Source: an uncultured Eubacteriales bacterium
Lineage (GTDB): Bacteria > Bacillota > Clostridia > Oscillospirales > Acutalibacteraceae
Direction of reading: 5' to 3'
Length of the DNA stretch: 64,000 bases
Assembly (NCBI GenBank): GCA_905198155.1
Contig: CAJKBQ010000004.1
Span: 1 to 64,000, forward strand
Shown: positions 9,354 to 17,618 of the stretch, piece by piece
Numbering within the stretch: position 1 is the first letter of the stretch
Layout: the number at the start of each line of letters is the position of its first letter
Position numbers and translations under genes: made by a program
Notes under the pieces: generated by a model
Seen by the model: only the letters and a program-made list of their open reading frames with translations
The model's database searches: none
What the model was told of the DNA's origin: nothing

Positions 9354-12044
9354 TCACTCCTTTTGATATGTTAACCCGTCGTTCGGATCGTAGTGCAGTG
9401 TGGTTTCCCCAATATGTGCAGTGCCTTCGTCGTCAAATACCAAAACCAATTCCTCCTTCAACAGCGACGAAAACTGCCATTCCGAAAAACACCGCCGCGT
9501 ATCCGCCTCCAGGGCATCCACTACATCATCAATCTGCCATTTGGCACCGAAAAAGCTGGGCAGCCGAAGCTTTTGCCTTGCGATTTGCAGGGCTTCTTCC
9601 AAAGACGGCGGGCGATCGGTCGGAACCGTAAAATCGCATCCCGCCGAAACCGGATGGACACATCCTTCTGAATCGAGCCGCACCGCAATCACATCAACAG
9701 ATGGGTTTCCGTCGCGTACCGCCTTTTCTGCATAGGCCTCCCCGATTATGGCGCAGTCATTCAGCCACCCGTCCAATGTGCTTCTTTTTCCTGTTTTGGG
9801 TGCGCTGATTCGCCATACTTTTGCATTTCCTTTCTTTTTCTCATCGCTCAGTTTGTATTTGTTTTTTGCATTTTCCGCTTCCGCAATTTCATCTTTCAGC
9901 ATCCCCACATCGTCAAAATCATACGTTTTCTGCACCAGCGTCGGAATATCGTGCGGGAGCGCGATCTGATCCGGCAGCAGCGCGCGGGTACGCATCAGCA
10001 GCCAGGGACCGTACACTGCACAGCTGCCGGGATCGATTTCGCCGTCCAGGTTCATCACACCGCACTGCGCGTTTTCCAGTCCTGCCGGACGGACACGCGG
10101 ATGACGGTGGAGCCGGCCAATGCGCTGGAGCAGCAAATCCATCGGGCACAGTTCCGTAATCATCAGGTCAAAGTCGATGTCCAGCGACTGCTCCAGCACC
10201 TGTGTTCCAACCACAATCACACCGCGCCGTGTCTCCGGTGCGGAACGCTTGCCGACGCGCGCAATCAGCGCTTTTTCGCGCGCCGCACGATCCGTAGCGA
10301 CAAATTGCGCGTGCAGCACCAAGACTTCACACTGCGGGAATGCCGTGCGCAGCAACGCAGCTTTCTCCTGTGCCTTTTTGACCGTGTTCACAATTACACC
10401 GACACACCCGCCGCAGGACACGCCCCGGCGTACACAGTCGATCAGCTCCGGTTCTGAGGTCGGCAAAATCCGAACCGTCGTTTGCGCTGTTCCGCACGGA
10501 AGCGCCTGCTGGCGCACCGATGAACCGTCCGTGTAGGTCAGCAGCGGATAAGAAAGCGTATGCTGCCACGCATCGTCCGGCAGCGATTTGACCCCCAGGT
10601 ACGACGCAACCATTTCCGCACGCCGCTGCGCAGGGAGCGTCGCGGAAAGGAGAATCACCGGTACCTGGTACACCCCCAGCCACGTCAGCGCACGATCCAG
10701 GTACTGATTCATGTACGCATCGTACGCGTGGCATTCGTCGATTACAACCACTTTCCCGACCAGCCCAAGGTGCCGCAGCATTACATGTTTCTGCTTCAGC
10801 GCGGCCAGCAGCAGCTGATCCACCGTACCGATCACGAAATCCGACAGCAGCGCCTGTTTCCGACCCGAAAGCCAGTCGTGTACAATCAACCCCGGCACGG
10901 ATTCATCGTCCAGATTCGCGTGCCCGTCCAGCAGCGCCCGATAAGCGTCGTTCAGTTCGGCCGCACCATGCGCCAGACGGATGGAATGGACGGCATCGTC
11001 GTCGTTTGCCAGCTGCGCCGCCCAGCTTTCCAGCCGCGGGAAAATCCCGTTGGAAGTGGCCTGTGTCGGCAGTCCGAAAAACAGTCCGCCCGCACCGGTT
11101 CGCCCGGCCAGAATTTCTGCACCGGCCAGCGCCGCTTCGGTTTTTCCGATGCCCATCGGCGCTTCCAGAATGTAAATCCCTGCGCCGTGCGCCTCGGCAA
11201 TCTGATTCAGCACTTCGTGCTGCATCGGATTGGGCGAAAATCCGAACCGATTGCAAAAATCTGCGTCGCTCATCCCGAACTGCGCGCCGGAGCGCCACGG
11301 CTCCGGAAACGCCAGCTTGACCCATGCCCGATCCACCCGCTCCGGATAATCTGCAAGGCTTCCGTTTTTATCCAGCGGAATCAGCGGAAAATAGGCCGGA
11401 TTGCTGGCCACCCAGTCGGCGACAATCAGCAGTCCGCACAGGACAACCTGCGCCGGCATGGGAATGTCCGGCAGGTTTTTCATCTCCTCCACGCCGGATT
11501 CCTGCAGGGCAAAATCGATCCATTCTGCCCACATCCCAGTCCATATTTCTCGGTCTTTTTTCATTCCGTAGTAGTTGTCGTAATAATCTACCAGCTGACC
11601 ATCAACGCCTCCCTCTGCCGGGCGGCCGTGATGCGCGCCGACCACCGATGCGATACCAGCCGGGCAGTGATATTCCCGCAGGATGGCTTCTCCGGCCAAT
11701 GCGTGCGGCGATGCTTTGTCGCAAAAGAAACGGGTCGGCAGCGGCAGCACCGCGATGGCAGGCGAATTGCCCATTGCCGCAGCGATGCGGTGCTGAAACA
11801 GCGCGGTAACTTTGCCGATATCGTGTGTCAGTGCGCAAAAAACGGCCAATGCAATAAAAGCATCCGTCCCGCCGCACATCGCCGAAAGGCGCATCAGCGC
11901 ATGGGTTGGCAGCCAATCCTGCACCAATCGTTTCATAATTCCGGCAGCATCCATTGCGTGCATCCAAAACGGCAGCCATGCCGCGTGATGTTCCGGGTCG
12001 CTTTTTGCGCACATTGCCGCCAATCGACCTGAAAAAGTCCGCAT
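9354..12044 (-). CDS. cas3: Cas3 HD nuclease-helicase
   Basis: This is an 896-aa effector that nicks and then degrades target DNA 3'-5'. The HD nuclease domain comes first: H74-D75 in ALTHDIGK, H114 in SPHALAGE, H138-H139 in VGAHHGRP. The SF2 helicase follows with Walker A 296-302 (PMGIGKT), DECH at 436-439, SATLPA, and motif VI QRIGRLHRH. All key residues are present, so the nuclease should be active. It starts 3 nt after the WYL regulator and is the first cas gene of the operon. Confidence 0.97.
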   Translation of the reverse strand: MRTFSGRLAAMCAKSDPEHHAAWLPFWMHAMDAAGIMKRLVQDWLPTHALMRLSAMCGGTDAFIALAVFCALTHDIGKVTALFQHRIAAAMGNSPAIAVLPLPTRFFCDKASPHALAGEAILREYHCPAGIASVVGAHHGRPAEGGVDGQLVDYYDNYYGMKKDREIWTGMWAEWIDFALQESGVEEMKNLPDIPMPAQVVLCGLLIVADWVASNPAYFPLIPLDKNGSLADYPERVDRAWVKLAFPEPWRSGAQFGMSDADFCNRFGFSPNPMQHEVLNQIAEAHGAGIYILEAPMGIGKTEAALAGAEILAGRTGAGGLFFGLPTQATSNGIFPRLESWAAQLANDDDAVHSIRLAHGAAELNDAYRALLDGHANLDDESVPGLIVHDWLSGRKQALLSDFVIGTVDQLLLAALKQKHVMLRHLGLVGKVVVIDECHAYDAYMNQYLDRALTWLGVYQVPVILLSATLPAQRRAEMVASYLGVKSLPDDAWQHTLSYPLLTYTDGSSVRQQALPCGTAQTTVRILPTSEPELIDCVRRGVSCGGCVGVIVNTVKKAQEKAALLRTAFPQCEVLVLHAQFVATDRAAREKALIARVGKRSAPETRRGVIVVGTQVLEQSLDIDFDLMITELCPMDLLLQRIGRLHRHPRVRPAGLENAQCGVMNLDGEIDPGSCAVYGPWLLMRTRALLPDQIALPHDIPTLVQKTYDFDDVGMLKDEIAEAENAKNKYKLSDEKKKGNAKVWRISAPKTGKRSTLDGWLNDCAIIGEAYAEKAVRDGNPSVDVIAVRLDSEGCVHPVSAGCDFTVPTDRPPSLEEALQIARQKLRLPSFFGAKWQIDDVVDALEADTRRCFSEWQFSSLLKEELVLVFDDEGTAHIGETTLHYDPNDGLTYQKE

Positions 12045-12047
12045 TCG

Positions 12048-13022
12048 TCATTCCCCGCTTTCGTATATGCCCATCATCTGCTGAACTTCCGCTTTCATCT
12101 CCTGCACAAAATCCGTCGGTGCAACGACTTTGACTTTGCTGCCCTGGCTCAGCAGCCACATTTTAATACCGTCGCCGTATACTTCCGCTTCCAGCAGAAG
12201 CCCGCCGCGGCATTGCTCCACGATGTGCGCCGTCGGCAGTTTATCCAACACCGCCTGAACCGAGATTCCGGTATATTGGAACCGGATGGTGCGCAGCTTG
12301 CCGGGCCACATGAACAGGCTGCGTCTGCGCAGCAATCCTTCGTCAAACGCCAGATCGTCCGCAGCCGGAAACGTTTCGCGGTGCTCCACCACGCGTTTGA
12401 TGCGATCCAAACGGAAGTACCGCGGCTGGTTGGGGTTTCCGTCCATTTCAAATGCGATCAGGTAAAAATAGAAATCCGAAAACAGAACCGACACGGGTCG
12501 AAGCCGATGAACCTTATAGCTGCGATCCGCACGGTAGTAGTCCACTGTGATCTCCCGGCGGCTGTCGATGCAATTCACAATCTGCCACAGCCGCTCCTCC
12601 ACGCTGTCACAGTCGTGCCGCACCTCCGCGTAGTGCCGGATTTCTTTTTGCAGCAGGCGATTCAGCTTGGGCCGGTCGTCCGACGTTGTGAATCGCCGCA
12701 GTTTATCGACAATGGACAGCATTTCCTGTCGGGACAGTCCCCGCGATGCAATGAGAATTTCCGTCAGTGCAAACAGCTCCTGATTCGTCAGGAACGTGTC
12801 CATGCGCAGCTGATACCGTCGCTGCTGGTACGAATATACCAACTCCGTGTTGCCTACCAGTTCCCTGTGATCTGCCAGAAACGCTTTCAGGTCGTTGATG
12901 ATTCGGCCGATGCTTTTGGTTGATACCCCATACGCGACGGCAAGCTCCTGCACAGACAAATCTTCGCCGCGGATGGCACGGAAAAAGATTTCCAGCGTTC
13001 GGTCGCGTTTATCCGGTGTCAT
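12048..13022 (-). CDS. WYL-domain transcriptional regulator of the cas operon
   Basis: A 324-aa protein with an N-terminal winged HTH (LSVQELAVAYGVSTKSIGRIINDLKAF) and a central WYL-type ligand-binding domain (REITVDYYRADRSYKVHRLRP, then YLIAFE). WYL proteins are thought to bind nucleotides or nucleic acid ends and often sit beside phage-defence genes. It is 3 nt upstream of cas3 on the same strand, so it is probably co-transcribed and controls the locus. The chosen start is the ATG 8 nt after GGGGG; in-frame ATGs upstream (13037, 13061) are less well placed. Confidence 0.85.
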   Translation of the reverse strand: MTPDKRDRTLEIFFRAIRGEDLSVQELAVAYGVSTKSIGRIINDLKAFLADHRELVGNTELVYSYQQRRYQLRMDTFLTNQELFALTEILIASRGLSRQEMLSIVDKLRRFTTSDDRPKLNRLLQKEIRHYAEVRHDCDSVEERLWQIVNCIDSRREITVDYYRADRSYKVHRLRPVSVLFSDFYFYLIAFEMDGNPNQPRYFRLDRIKRVVEHRETFPAADDLAFDEGLLRRRSLFMWPGKLRTIRFQYTGISVQAVLDKLPTAHIVEQCRGGLLLEAEVYGDGIKMWLLSQGSKVKVVAPTDFVQEMKAEVQQMMGIYESGE

Positions 13023-13186
13023 TCGTTTTGCCCCCATTCGTTTTTGTCTATTGTAACACAAGTGCAGGACAGCCTGGTGTCTATGTAAAAATTTTCAAGT
13101 CCCCCAGAACCGTTTTCGCCGTCGCAAATCGCAGCAAAACGGGAAATTTGCAGAAATTTATGATTCGACTAAATAAATCCATTTTT

Positions 13187-13215
13187 ATTATATCACGTAT
13201 TTTTACGAACTGCAA
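13187..13215 (-). promoter_or_regulatory. Promoter of the WYL-cas operon
   Basis: The minus strand has TTGCAG (13210-13215), 17 nt, then TATAAT (13187-13192), a near-consensus housekeeping promoter. It would give a leader of about 160 nt before the WYL gene. A second candidate, an extended -10 (TGTTACAAT, 13050-13058) with no clear -35, lies nearer the start. Confidence 0.75.
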
Positions 13216-13339
13216 TAAGATTTCTAAATTTTTTGTGCAGGATCAAATTTATGATGCAATAAATACTCTAATTTCTCCGCCTGCGCCCAATGGCCGCCTG
13301 CGCAGGAAGAATTCATATATAAATTTTACCGAAACACGA

Positions 13340-13368
13340 TTGACAAAACCGCACTCGTCGCTTATAAT
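13340..13368 (+). promoter_or_regulatory. Promoter of the ABC exporter operon
   Basis: Perfect TTGACA (13340-13345), 17-nt spacer, TATAAT (13363-13368), followed 58 nt later by the ATPase start. The 13.06-13.43 kb gap otherwise holds only this promoter and the divergent cas promoters. Confidence 0.9.
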
Positions 13369-13426
13369 AAATAGCGAACATTATAAAACGCCTAATTTCA
13401 ATCACAATCAAAAGGAGTACGAATCT

Positions 13427-14140
13427 ATGCTGGATATCTCTCATTTTTCCAAATCGTACGCTACCAAAAAAGCGGTAGACGACCTGTCGCTGCACATTGC
13501 GCCCGGCGAAATCTACGGTTTTATTGGTCACAACGGTGCCGGAAAAACCACCACGCTGAAAGCCGTCGCAGGGATTCTGCAATTTGATGAAGGCGAAATC
13601 ACGGTTGGTGGGGAATCGGTCAAACGCAACCCGCTCGCGTGCAAAAAACAAATTGCGTACATTCCGGATAACCCCGATCTGTATGACTTCATGAGCGGGA
13701 TCAAATACCTGAATTTCATTGCCGATGTGTTCGGTGTTTCGGCTGACGACCGGCGCGCGCGGATTGCGCATTATGCCGACGTGTTCGGGCTGACCAACGA
13801 TCTGGCGCAGCCGATTGCGACGTATTCGCACGGGATGAAGCAAAAACTGGCCATTATCTCTGCGTGGATTCACACCCCGAAGCTGATTATCATGGACGAA
13901 CCGTTCGTTGGGCTAGATCCGAGCGCAGCGCATCAGCTGAAATTGATGATGCGCGAAATCTGCGACCAGGGCGGCGCCATCTTCTTTTCGACGCACGTGC
14001 TGGACGTGGCCGAAAAGCTTTGCGACAAGGTCGCCATCATCAAATCCGGCAAGCTGATCCGTTCCGGTACGATGGAAGAAGTCAAGGGCGACGACAGCCT
14101 AGAAGAAGCATTCCTGGAACTGGAAGGCGAAGCCGAATAA
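13427..14140 (+). CDS. ABC transporter ATP-binding protein
   Basis: This 237-aa ATPase probably powers the permease encoded next. Walker A is GHNGAGKT (34-41), the signature is YSHGMKQKL and Walker B is LIIMDEPFVGLDP. The H-loop sits in FFSTHVLDVAEKL. The start ATG at 13427 follows AAAGGAG by 9 nt; the open frame extends far upstream (to 12920), but that part overlaps the WYL gene and has no ribosome binding site. The substrate is unknown; this subfamily includes exporters of peptides and drugs. Confidence 0.93.
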   Translation: MLDISHFSKSYATKKAVDDLSLHIAPGEIYGFIGHNGAGKTTTLKAVAGILQFDEGEITVGGESVKRNPLACKKQIAYIPDNPDLYDFMSGIKYLNFIADVFGVSADDRRARIAHYADVFGLTNDLAQPIATYSHGMKQKLAIISAWIHTPKLIIMDEPFVGLDPSAAHQLKLMMREICDQGGAIFFSTHVLDVAEKLCDKVAIIKSGKLIRSGTMEEVKGDDSLEEAFLELEGEAE

Positions 14141-14189
14141 ACGGCCTTCTTCCGCTTACCGCCGCTTTCATCGGCAGAAAGGAATATTT

Positions 14190-15782
14190 ATGCTGAAAAC
14201 GCTGGTCAAAAAACAAATGACGGAGATTTTTCGCTCCTATTTTTATGACGCAAAGAAAAACAAGGCCCGCTCCAAAGGCACCACCATCCTGTACATCATC
14301 CTGTTTGTACTGCTCATGGTCGGAGTCGTCGGCGGATTTTGCACGTTTATGGCCATCGGGCTATGTCAGCCGCTTGTGGACGCCGGAATGAATTGGCTGT
14401 ACTTCACGCTGATGAGTCTGTTTGCCATTTTTCTTGGGGTATTCGGCAGTGTGTTCAATACATACTCCGGGCTGTACCTAGCCAAAGACAATGATCTGCT
14501 GCTGTCGATGCCTATCCCGGTTCGGTACATTATGACCGCGCGGCTGCTGACCGTCTACCTGATGGGGCTGATGTACTCCGCGATCATCATCGTCCCGGCC
14601 GTGATCGTATACTGGGTAGTGGTTCCAATTTCGGCGGCGATTGTCGTCGGCGGGATTCTGTCGGTGCTGCTGATCTCAGTGTTCGTACTGGTACTGTCGT
14701 GTGCGCTTGGCTGGGTCGTTGCAAAAATCAGCTTGAAGCTGAAAAACAAAAGCATCATTTCCGTACTGGTATCGCTGGTATTCATCGGCGCGTACTACTT
14801 CTTCTACTTCAAAGCACAGACGCTGATTCAGGATCTGGTGGCCAATGCCGCTGAATACGGCAGCAAAATCCGCAGCGCAGCGTATCCGATTTACCTGATC
14901 GGCCGCATGGGCACAGGCAATTGGGGCGCATCGGCGATCTGCACGGCCGTTGTCGCCGCACTGTCTGCGCTGACGTGGGGACTGCTGGCGCACAGCTTCC
15001 TGAAAATTGCCACTGCAACGGGCGCCAACCGGAAGGTCAAATACAAAGCCATGAATGCGCGGGTGCACCGTCCGCTCGGCGCGCTGACCATCAAAGAGCT
15101 GCGGCGGTTTGCCGCCAGCCCCAACTATATGCTGAACTGCGGGATGGGCATTTTGCTGCTCCCGGCTGCCGGAATCGCGATGCTGGTGAAACGCAGCGAA
15201 TTGATCGGCGCAATGACGGAGCTGCTCGGTCAAACGGATATTCTGGCGTCACTGGCAGTCGCGGCAATTTGCGTGATTTCCACGATGAATGATATCTCTG
15301 CACCTTCCGTCTCGCTGGAAGGCAAAGGCATATGGATTGCGCAGTCACTGCCGATTCCGCCATGGACGGTGCTGAAAGCCAAACTGAACGCGCATTTGCT
15401 GCTGTCGGGCATTCCGACATTGTTCTGCGCCGGATGCGCCATCCTCGCGCTGCGCCCGAATCCCGCCACCGCGGTACTGATGTTGATCCTCCCCATGTTG
15501 TTCGTCGCCTGGACGGATGCGCTGGGATTGTGTCTCAACCTCAAACACCCCAACCTGACCTGGACAGCGGAAGTGCAGCCGGTGAAGCAGGGACTGGGTG
15601 TTGCGATCACGCTGTTCGGCGGATGGGGATACGGCATCCTGCTGGGCGCGCTGCCGTTTTTGCTTCAAGCACTGCCAATCGCGCTGACGATGTTGATCGG
15701 CGCGGTCGTAACGGCGGCGTTCGATGCGGTCATGTTGATCTGGATCAAACGGCGCGGCAGCGTGATCTTTGCCGAGCTGTAA
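14190..15782 (+). CDS. ABC exporter permease, multi-pass membrane protein
   Basis: A 530-aa hydrophobic protein with many predicted membrane spans (first near residues 33-57, then repeated hydrophobic segments to the C-terminus) and the loop NTYSGLYLAKDNDLLLSMPIP seen in ABC-2-like exporter permeases. It lies 49 nt after the ATPase and probably forms a transporter with it. An AGAAAGGA site precedes the ATG. The substrate cannot be told from sequence. Confidence 0.85.
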   Translation: MLKTLVKKQMTEIFRSYFYDAKKNKARSKGTTILYIILFVLLMVGVVGGFCTFMAIGLCQPLVDAGMNWLYFTLMSLFAIFLGVFGSVFNTYSGLYLAKDNDLLLSMPIPVRYIMTARLLTVYLMGLMYSAIIIVPAVIVYWVVVPISAAIVVGGILSVLLISVFVLVLSCALGWVVAKISLKLKNKSIISVLVSLVFIGAYYFFYFKAQTLIQDLVANAAEYGSKIRSAAYPIYLIGRMGTGNWGASAICTAVVAALSALTWGLLAHSFLKIATATGANRKVKYKAMNARVHRPLGALTIKELRRFAASPNYMLNCGMGILLLPAAGIAMLVKRSELIGAMTELLGQTDILASLAVAAICVISTMNDISAPSVSLEGKGIWIAQSLPIPPWTVLKAKLNAHLLLSGIPTLFCAGCAILALRPNPATAVLMLILPMLFVAWTDALGLCLNLKHPNLTWTAEVQPVKQGLGVAITLFGGWGYGILLGALPFLLQALPIALTMLIGAVVTAAFDAVMLIWIKRRGSVIFAEL

Positions 15783-15813
15783 TTTTCTGAAACGGGAAAA
15801 GGAGCATGATACT

Positions 15814-16389
15814 ATGAAATCCAAAACGCTTGATGTGCTGCAAACCATCGTGCGGGTGGGCAAAACCCTTTGCCGGATTCTCTTTCCGGTGAGCATCGTC
15901 GGGTTTTGCCTGTGCATCGCCGCGATTGTCAGCTACGCCACGCTGGGCGAACATGCGTTGGTCATTGGCGGGACGAACATTTTCGGCTTGGTTCAAAAGG
16001 GCAGCGATATGACCGTCGGTACACTGTACGCAATGCTGGCCGCCGGTGCAATTATGTGTGCCGGCGAGGCAGTGCTGGCCAAATTCACCGAGCATTCTCT
16101 GCGAATCGAGCTGGAAGCCGGTACACCGTTCACTGCGCGCTTTGCCCGGTCGCTGCTGCGCGCCGGAATTTTGGTAATCGCAATTCCGATTGCATCGGAT
16201 GCATTGGCCGGACTGATTGCGGCGCTGCTGCGGCAATCGTATGGAACCGTTGAATTGGAAACGATCAATGGCGGCACGTGGGGCTTTGGCATTATGATGA
16301 TTATCCTGGCGCTGGTGTGCCGGTTGGGCGCTGAACTGACCGAGAAAAAGACTGGTTTGGACGAGTCGGAAACGCCGCAAAAAATTTGA
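15814..16389 (+). CDS. DUF2975-like four-helix membrane protein
   Basis: A 191-aa protein with about four hydrophobic segments (near 22-45, 65-85, 110-135, 155-175), resembling DUF2975 membrane proteins, which often accompany small HTH regulators; none is visible here. The ATG follows AAAAGGAG by 10 nt and is 31 nt downstream of the permease, so it is likely the third gene of the exporter operon. Function is unknown. Confidence 0.7.
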   Translation: MKSKTLDVLQTIVRVGKTLCRILFPVSIVGFCLCIAAIVSYATLGEHALVIGGTNIFGLVQKGSDMTVGTLYAMLAAGAIMCAGEAVLAKFTEHSLRIELEAGTPFTARFARSLLRAGILVIAIPIASDALAGLIAALLRQSYGTVELETINGGTWGFGIMMIILALVCRLGAELTEKKTGLDESETPQKI

Positions 16390-16406
16390 ATTCGCTGCAA
16401 AAAGAA

Positions 16407-16451
16407 AAGCTGCACATCTCCCCCGTTCGGGCGGAAATGCGCGGCTTTTTG
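16407..16451. terminator. Probable bidirectional terminator
   Basis: An imperfect hairpin with a TTCG loop whose outer arms are AAAAGC and GCTTTT lies between the convergent DUF2975-like and PH-domain genes. The T-tracts fall on both strands. Confidence 0.7.
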
Positions 16452-16479
16452 GATGTGTGAAAATGTATAACAGCTGCGG

Positions 16480-16878
16480 TCAGTCCTCGTGCGGATCGTC
16501 GTCAAAGACATCATCATCGTCCGCGCTGATGCACTCGCGGGTGGCTACCCGGCGTTTGCTGCGCTCTTCCTCCACCATGTCGGACAACAGGTCTTTCACC
16601 TTCCGGGCATTTTTGATGCGGCGGATGTCAAACTCCGGGCTGGTTTTGTCGCCGGAACAGCAATGAATCGTTCCCAGTCCCAGCAGCCGTTCGCCCAGCG
16701 ACCGTTTCAACGTGATATCCATAATCCGGTACAGGCAAATCTCGTCCTCGCTCCGCGAAAGGAATCCGGTGTCGATAATCAATTTATCCGGTTCCAGCCG
16801 GTATCGTGTGAACGACCACGGCAGTCCCAAAAAAGTCCGCTTGCGGTCTTGCCAGACCAGGTTTTCGTTTTCGCGCAT
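16480..16878 (-). CDS. Bacterial PH-domain protein
   Basis: A 132-aa cytoplasmic protein whose first 95 residues resemble a bacterial PH (YdbS/bPH_2-like) fold: RKRTFLGLPWSFTRYRLEPD, DTGFLSRSEDEICLYRIMDI, then a GTIHCCSGD strand. The C-terminus is highly acidic (DDDDVFDDDPHED). No membrane segment is present, unlike many family members. GAGGGGGA precedes the ATG. Function is unknown. Confidence 0.75.
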   Translation of the reverse strand: MRENENLVWQDRKRTFLGLPWSFTRYRLEPDKLIIDTGFLSRSEDEICLYRIMDITLKRSLGERLLGLGTIHCCSGDKTSPEFDIRRIKNARKVKDLLSDMVEEERSKRRVATRECISADDDDVFDDDPHED

Positions 16879-16919
16879 GGAATCTCCCCCTCTTTATCGT
16901 GTCGGATTGGCCTGTGTAC

Positions 16920-17129
16920 TCAATTCCAAGTCAACTTCAATTCTCTTCGGTGTGCAGCACAATCCGATAAATACAGATTCATCAGCGTTTGATACGGTAT
17001 TCCCGAAAACTCCGCCTGACGCTTGAAATAGTCCACTGTATTACAATCAACATCGATTGTAATTTCCTGTTTTAGTTGTTTTGCATATGGATTCTTACGG
17101 GCATTGGAAAAATCATACTCTGAATTCAT
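16920..17129 (-). CDS. brnA: BrnA-type antitoxin
   Basis: A 69-aa protein of the BrnA/CopG-like ribbon-helix-helix type. The sequence YDFSNARKNPYAKQLKQEIT followed by DVDCNTVDYFKRQAEFSGIPYQ is characteristic. The C-terminal NLYLSDCAA segment is also typical. It lies 14 nt after brnT in the usual toxin-first order of this family. BrnA normally neutralises BrnT and represses the shared promoter through its RHH domain; this is inferred here. Confidence 0.88.
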   Translation of the reverse strand: MNSEYDFSNARKNPYAKQLKQEITIDVDCNTVDYFKRQAEFSGIPYQTLMNLYLSDCAAHRRELKLTWN

Positions 17130-17143
17130 TTGTACTCACCTCG

Positions 17144-17422
17144 TTATCTATAATACTGTGATGTTTCCGTGCGAGTAGCTTTTCTTGCAGAAATTATACG
17201 AATAACTTCATCGGATACGCGATAGCAATGGCAGACAACCAGCAATTTGGCCTGATTACTCATACCTAAAATAATAAACCGATTCTCCGTTTCCGAATGC
17301 GCTGGATCATCTATTACCAATGCTTCAGAATCATAGAATACTGTTTGTGCCTCTGCGAATGTAATTCCATGTTTCTGCCTGTTTATTCGTTCTTTGTTCG
17401 GATCCCATTCAAACCTTATCAT
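17144..17422 (-). CDS. brnT: BrnT-type RNase toxin
   Basis: A 92-aa RelE-fold toxin expected to cut RNA and stop translation. MIRFEWDPNKERINRQKHGITFAEA is the family N-terminal pattern, and the C-terminal RIISARKATRTE carries the conserved Arg/Glu stretch. Its ATG lies only 6 nt from a consensus -10, so the mRNA is probably leaderless and no ribosome binding site is present. The antitoxin follows in the same transcript. Confidence 0.9.
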   Translation of the reverse strand: MIRFEWDPNKERINRQKHGITFAEAQTVFYDSEALVIDDPAHSETENRFIILGMSNQAKLLVVCHCYRVSDEVIRIISARKATRTETSQYYR

Positions 17423-17428
17423 ATTTAT

Positions 17429-17457
17429 ATTATACCGATTGCTTTATCGTTTGTCAA
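17429..17457 (-). promoter_or_regulatory. brnTA promoter
   Basis: Minus strand TTGACA (17452-17457), 17 nt, TATAAT (17429-17434). The predicted transcription start falls at about 17422, the A of the brnT ATG. Confidence 0.9.
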
Positions 17458-17528
17458 TGTGATTTCAAAATATATTTCATCAAAACACGCAACTCGCGTC
17501 ATATTTTAATTTTCTCGCGTTTCAGGTG

Positions 17529-17557
17529 TTGCGAAGCGGGAAATTTTATGCTATAAT
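17529..17557 (+). promoter_or_regulatory. parE operon promoter
   Basis: TTGCGA (17529-17534), 17 nt, TATAAT (17552-17557), 61 nt before parE. It is divergent from the brnTA promoter. Confidence 0.8.
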
Positions 17558-17618
17558 AGAACAATCAACACATTTGAAATCGAATGATTTTTTGATATTA
17601 CTCATTTTGGAGGCTGAC

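Noticed and set aside
12920..13426. N-terminal extension of the ABC ATPase frame
   Set aside because: It overlaps the WYL gene, lies above the consensus promoter and has no ribosome binding site; the true start is 13427.
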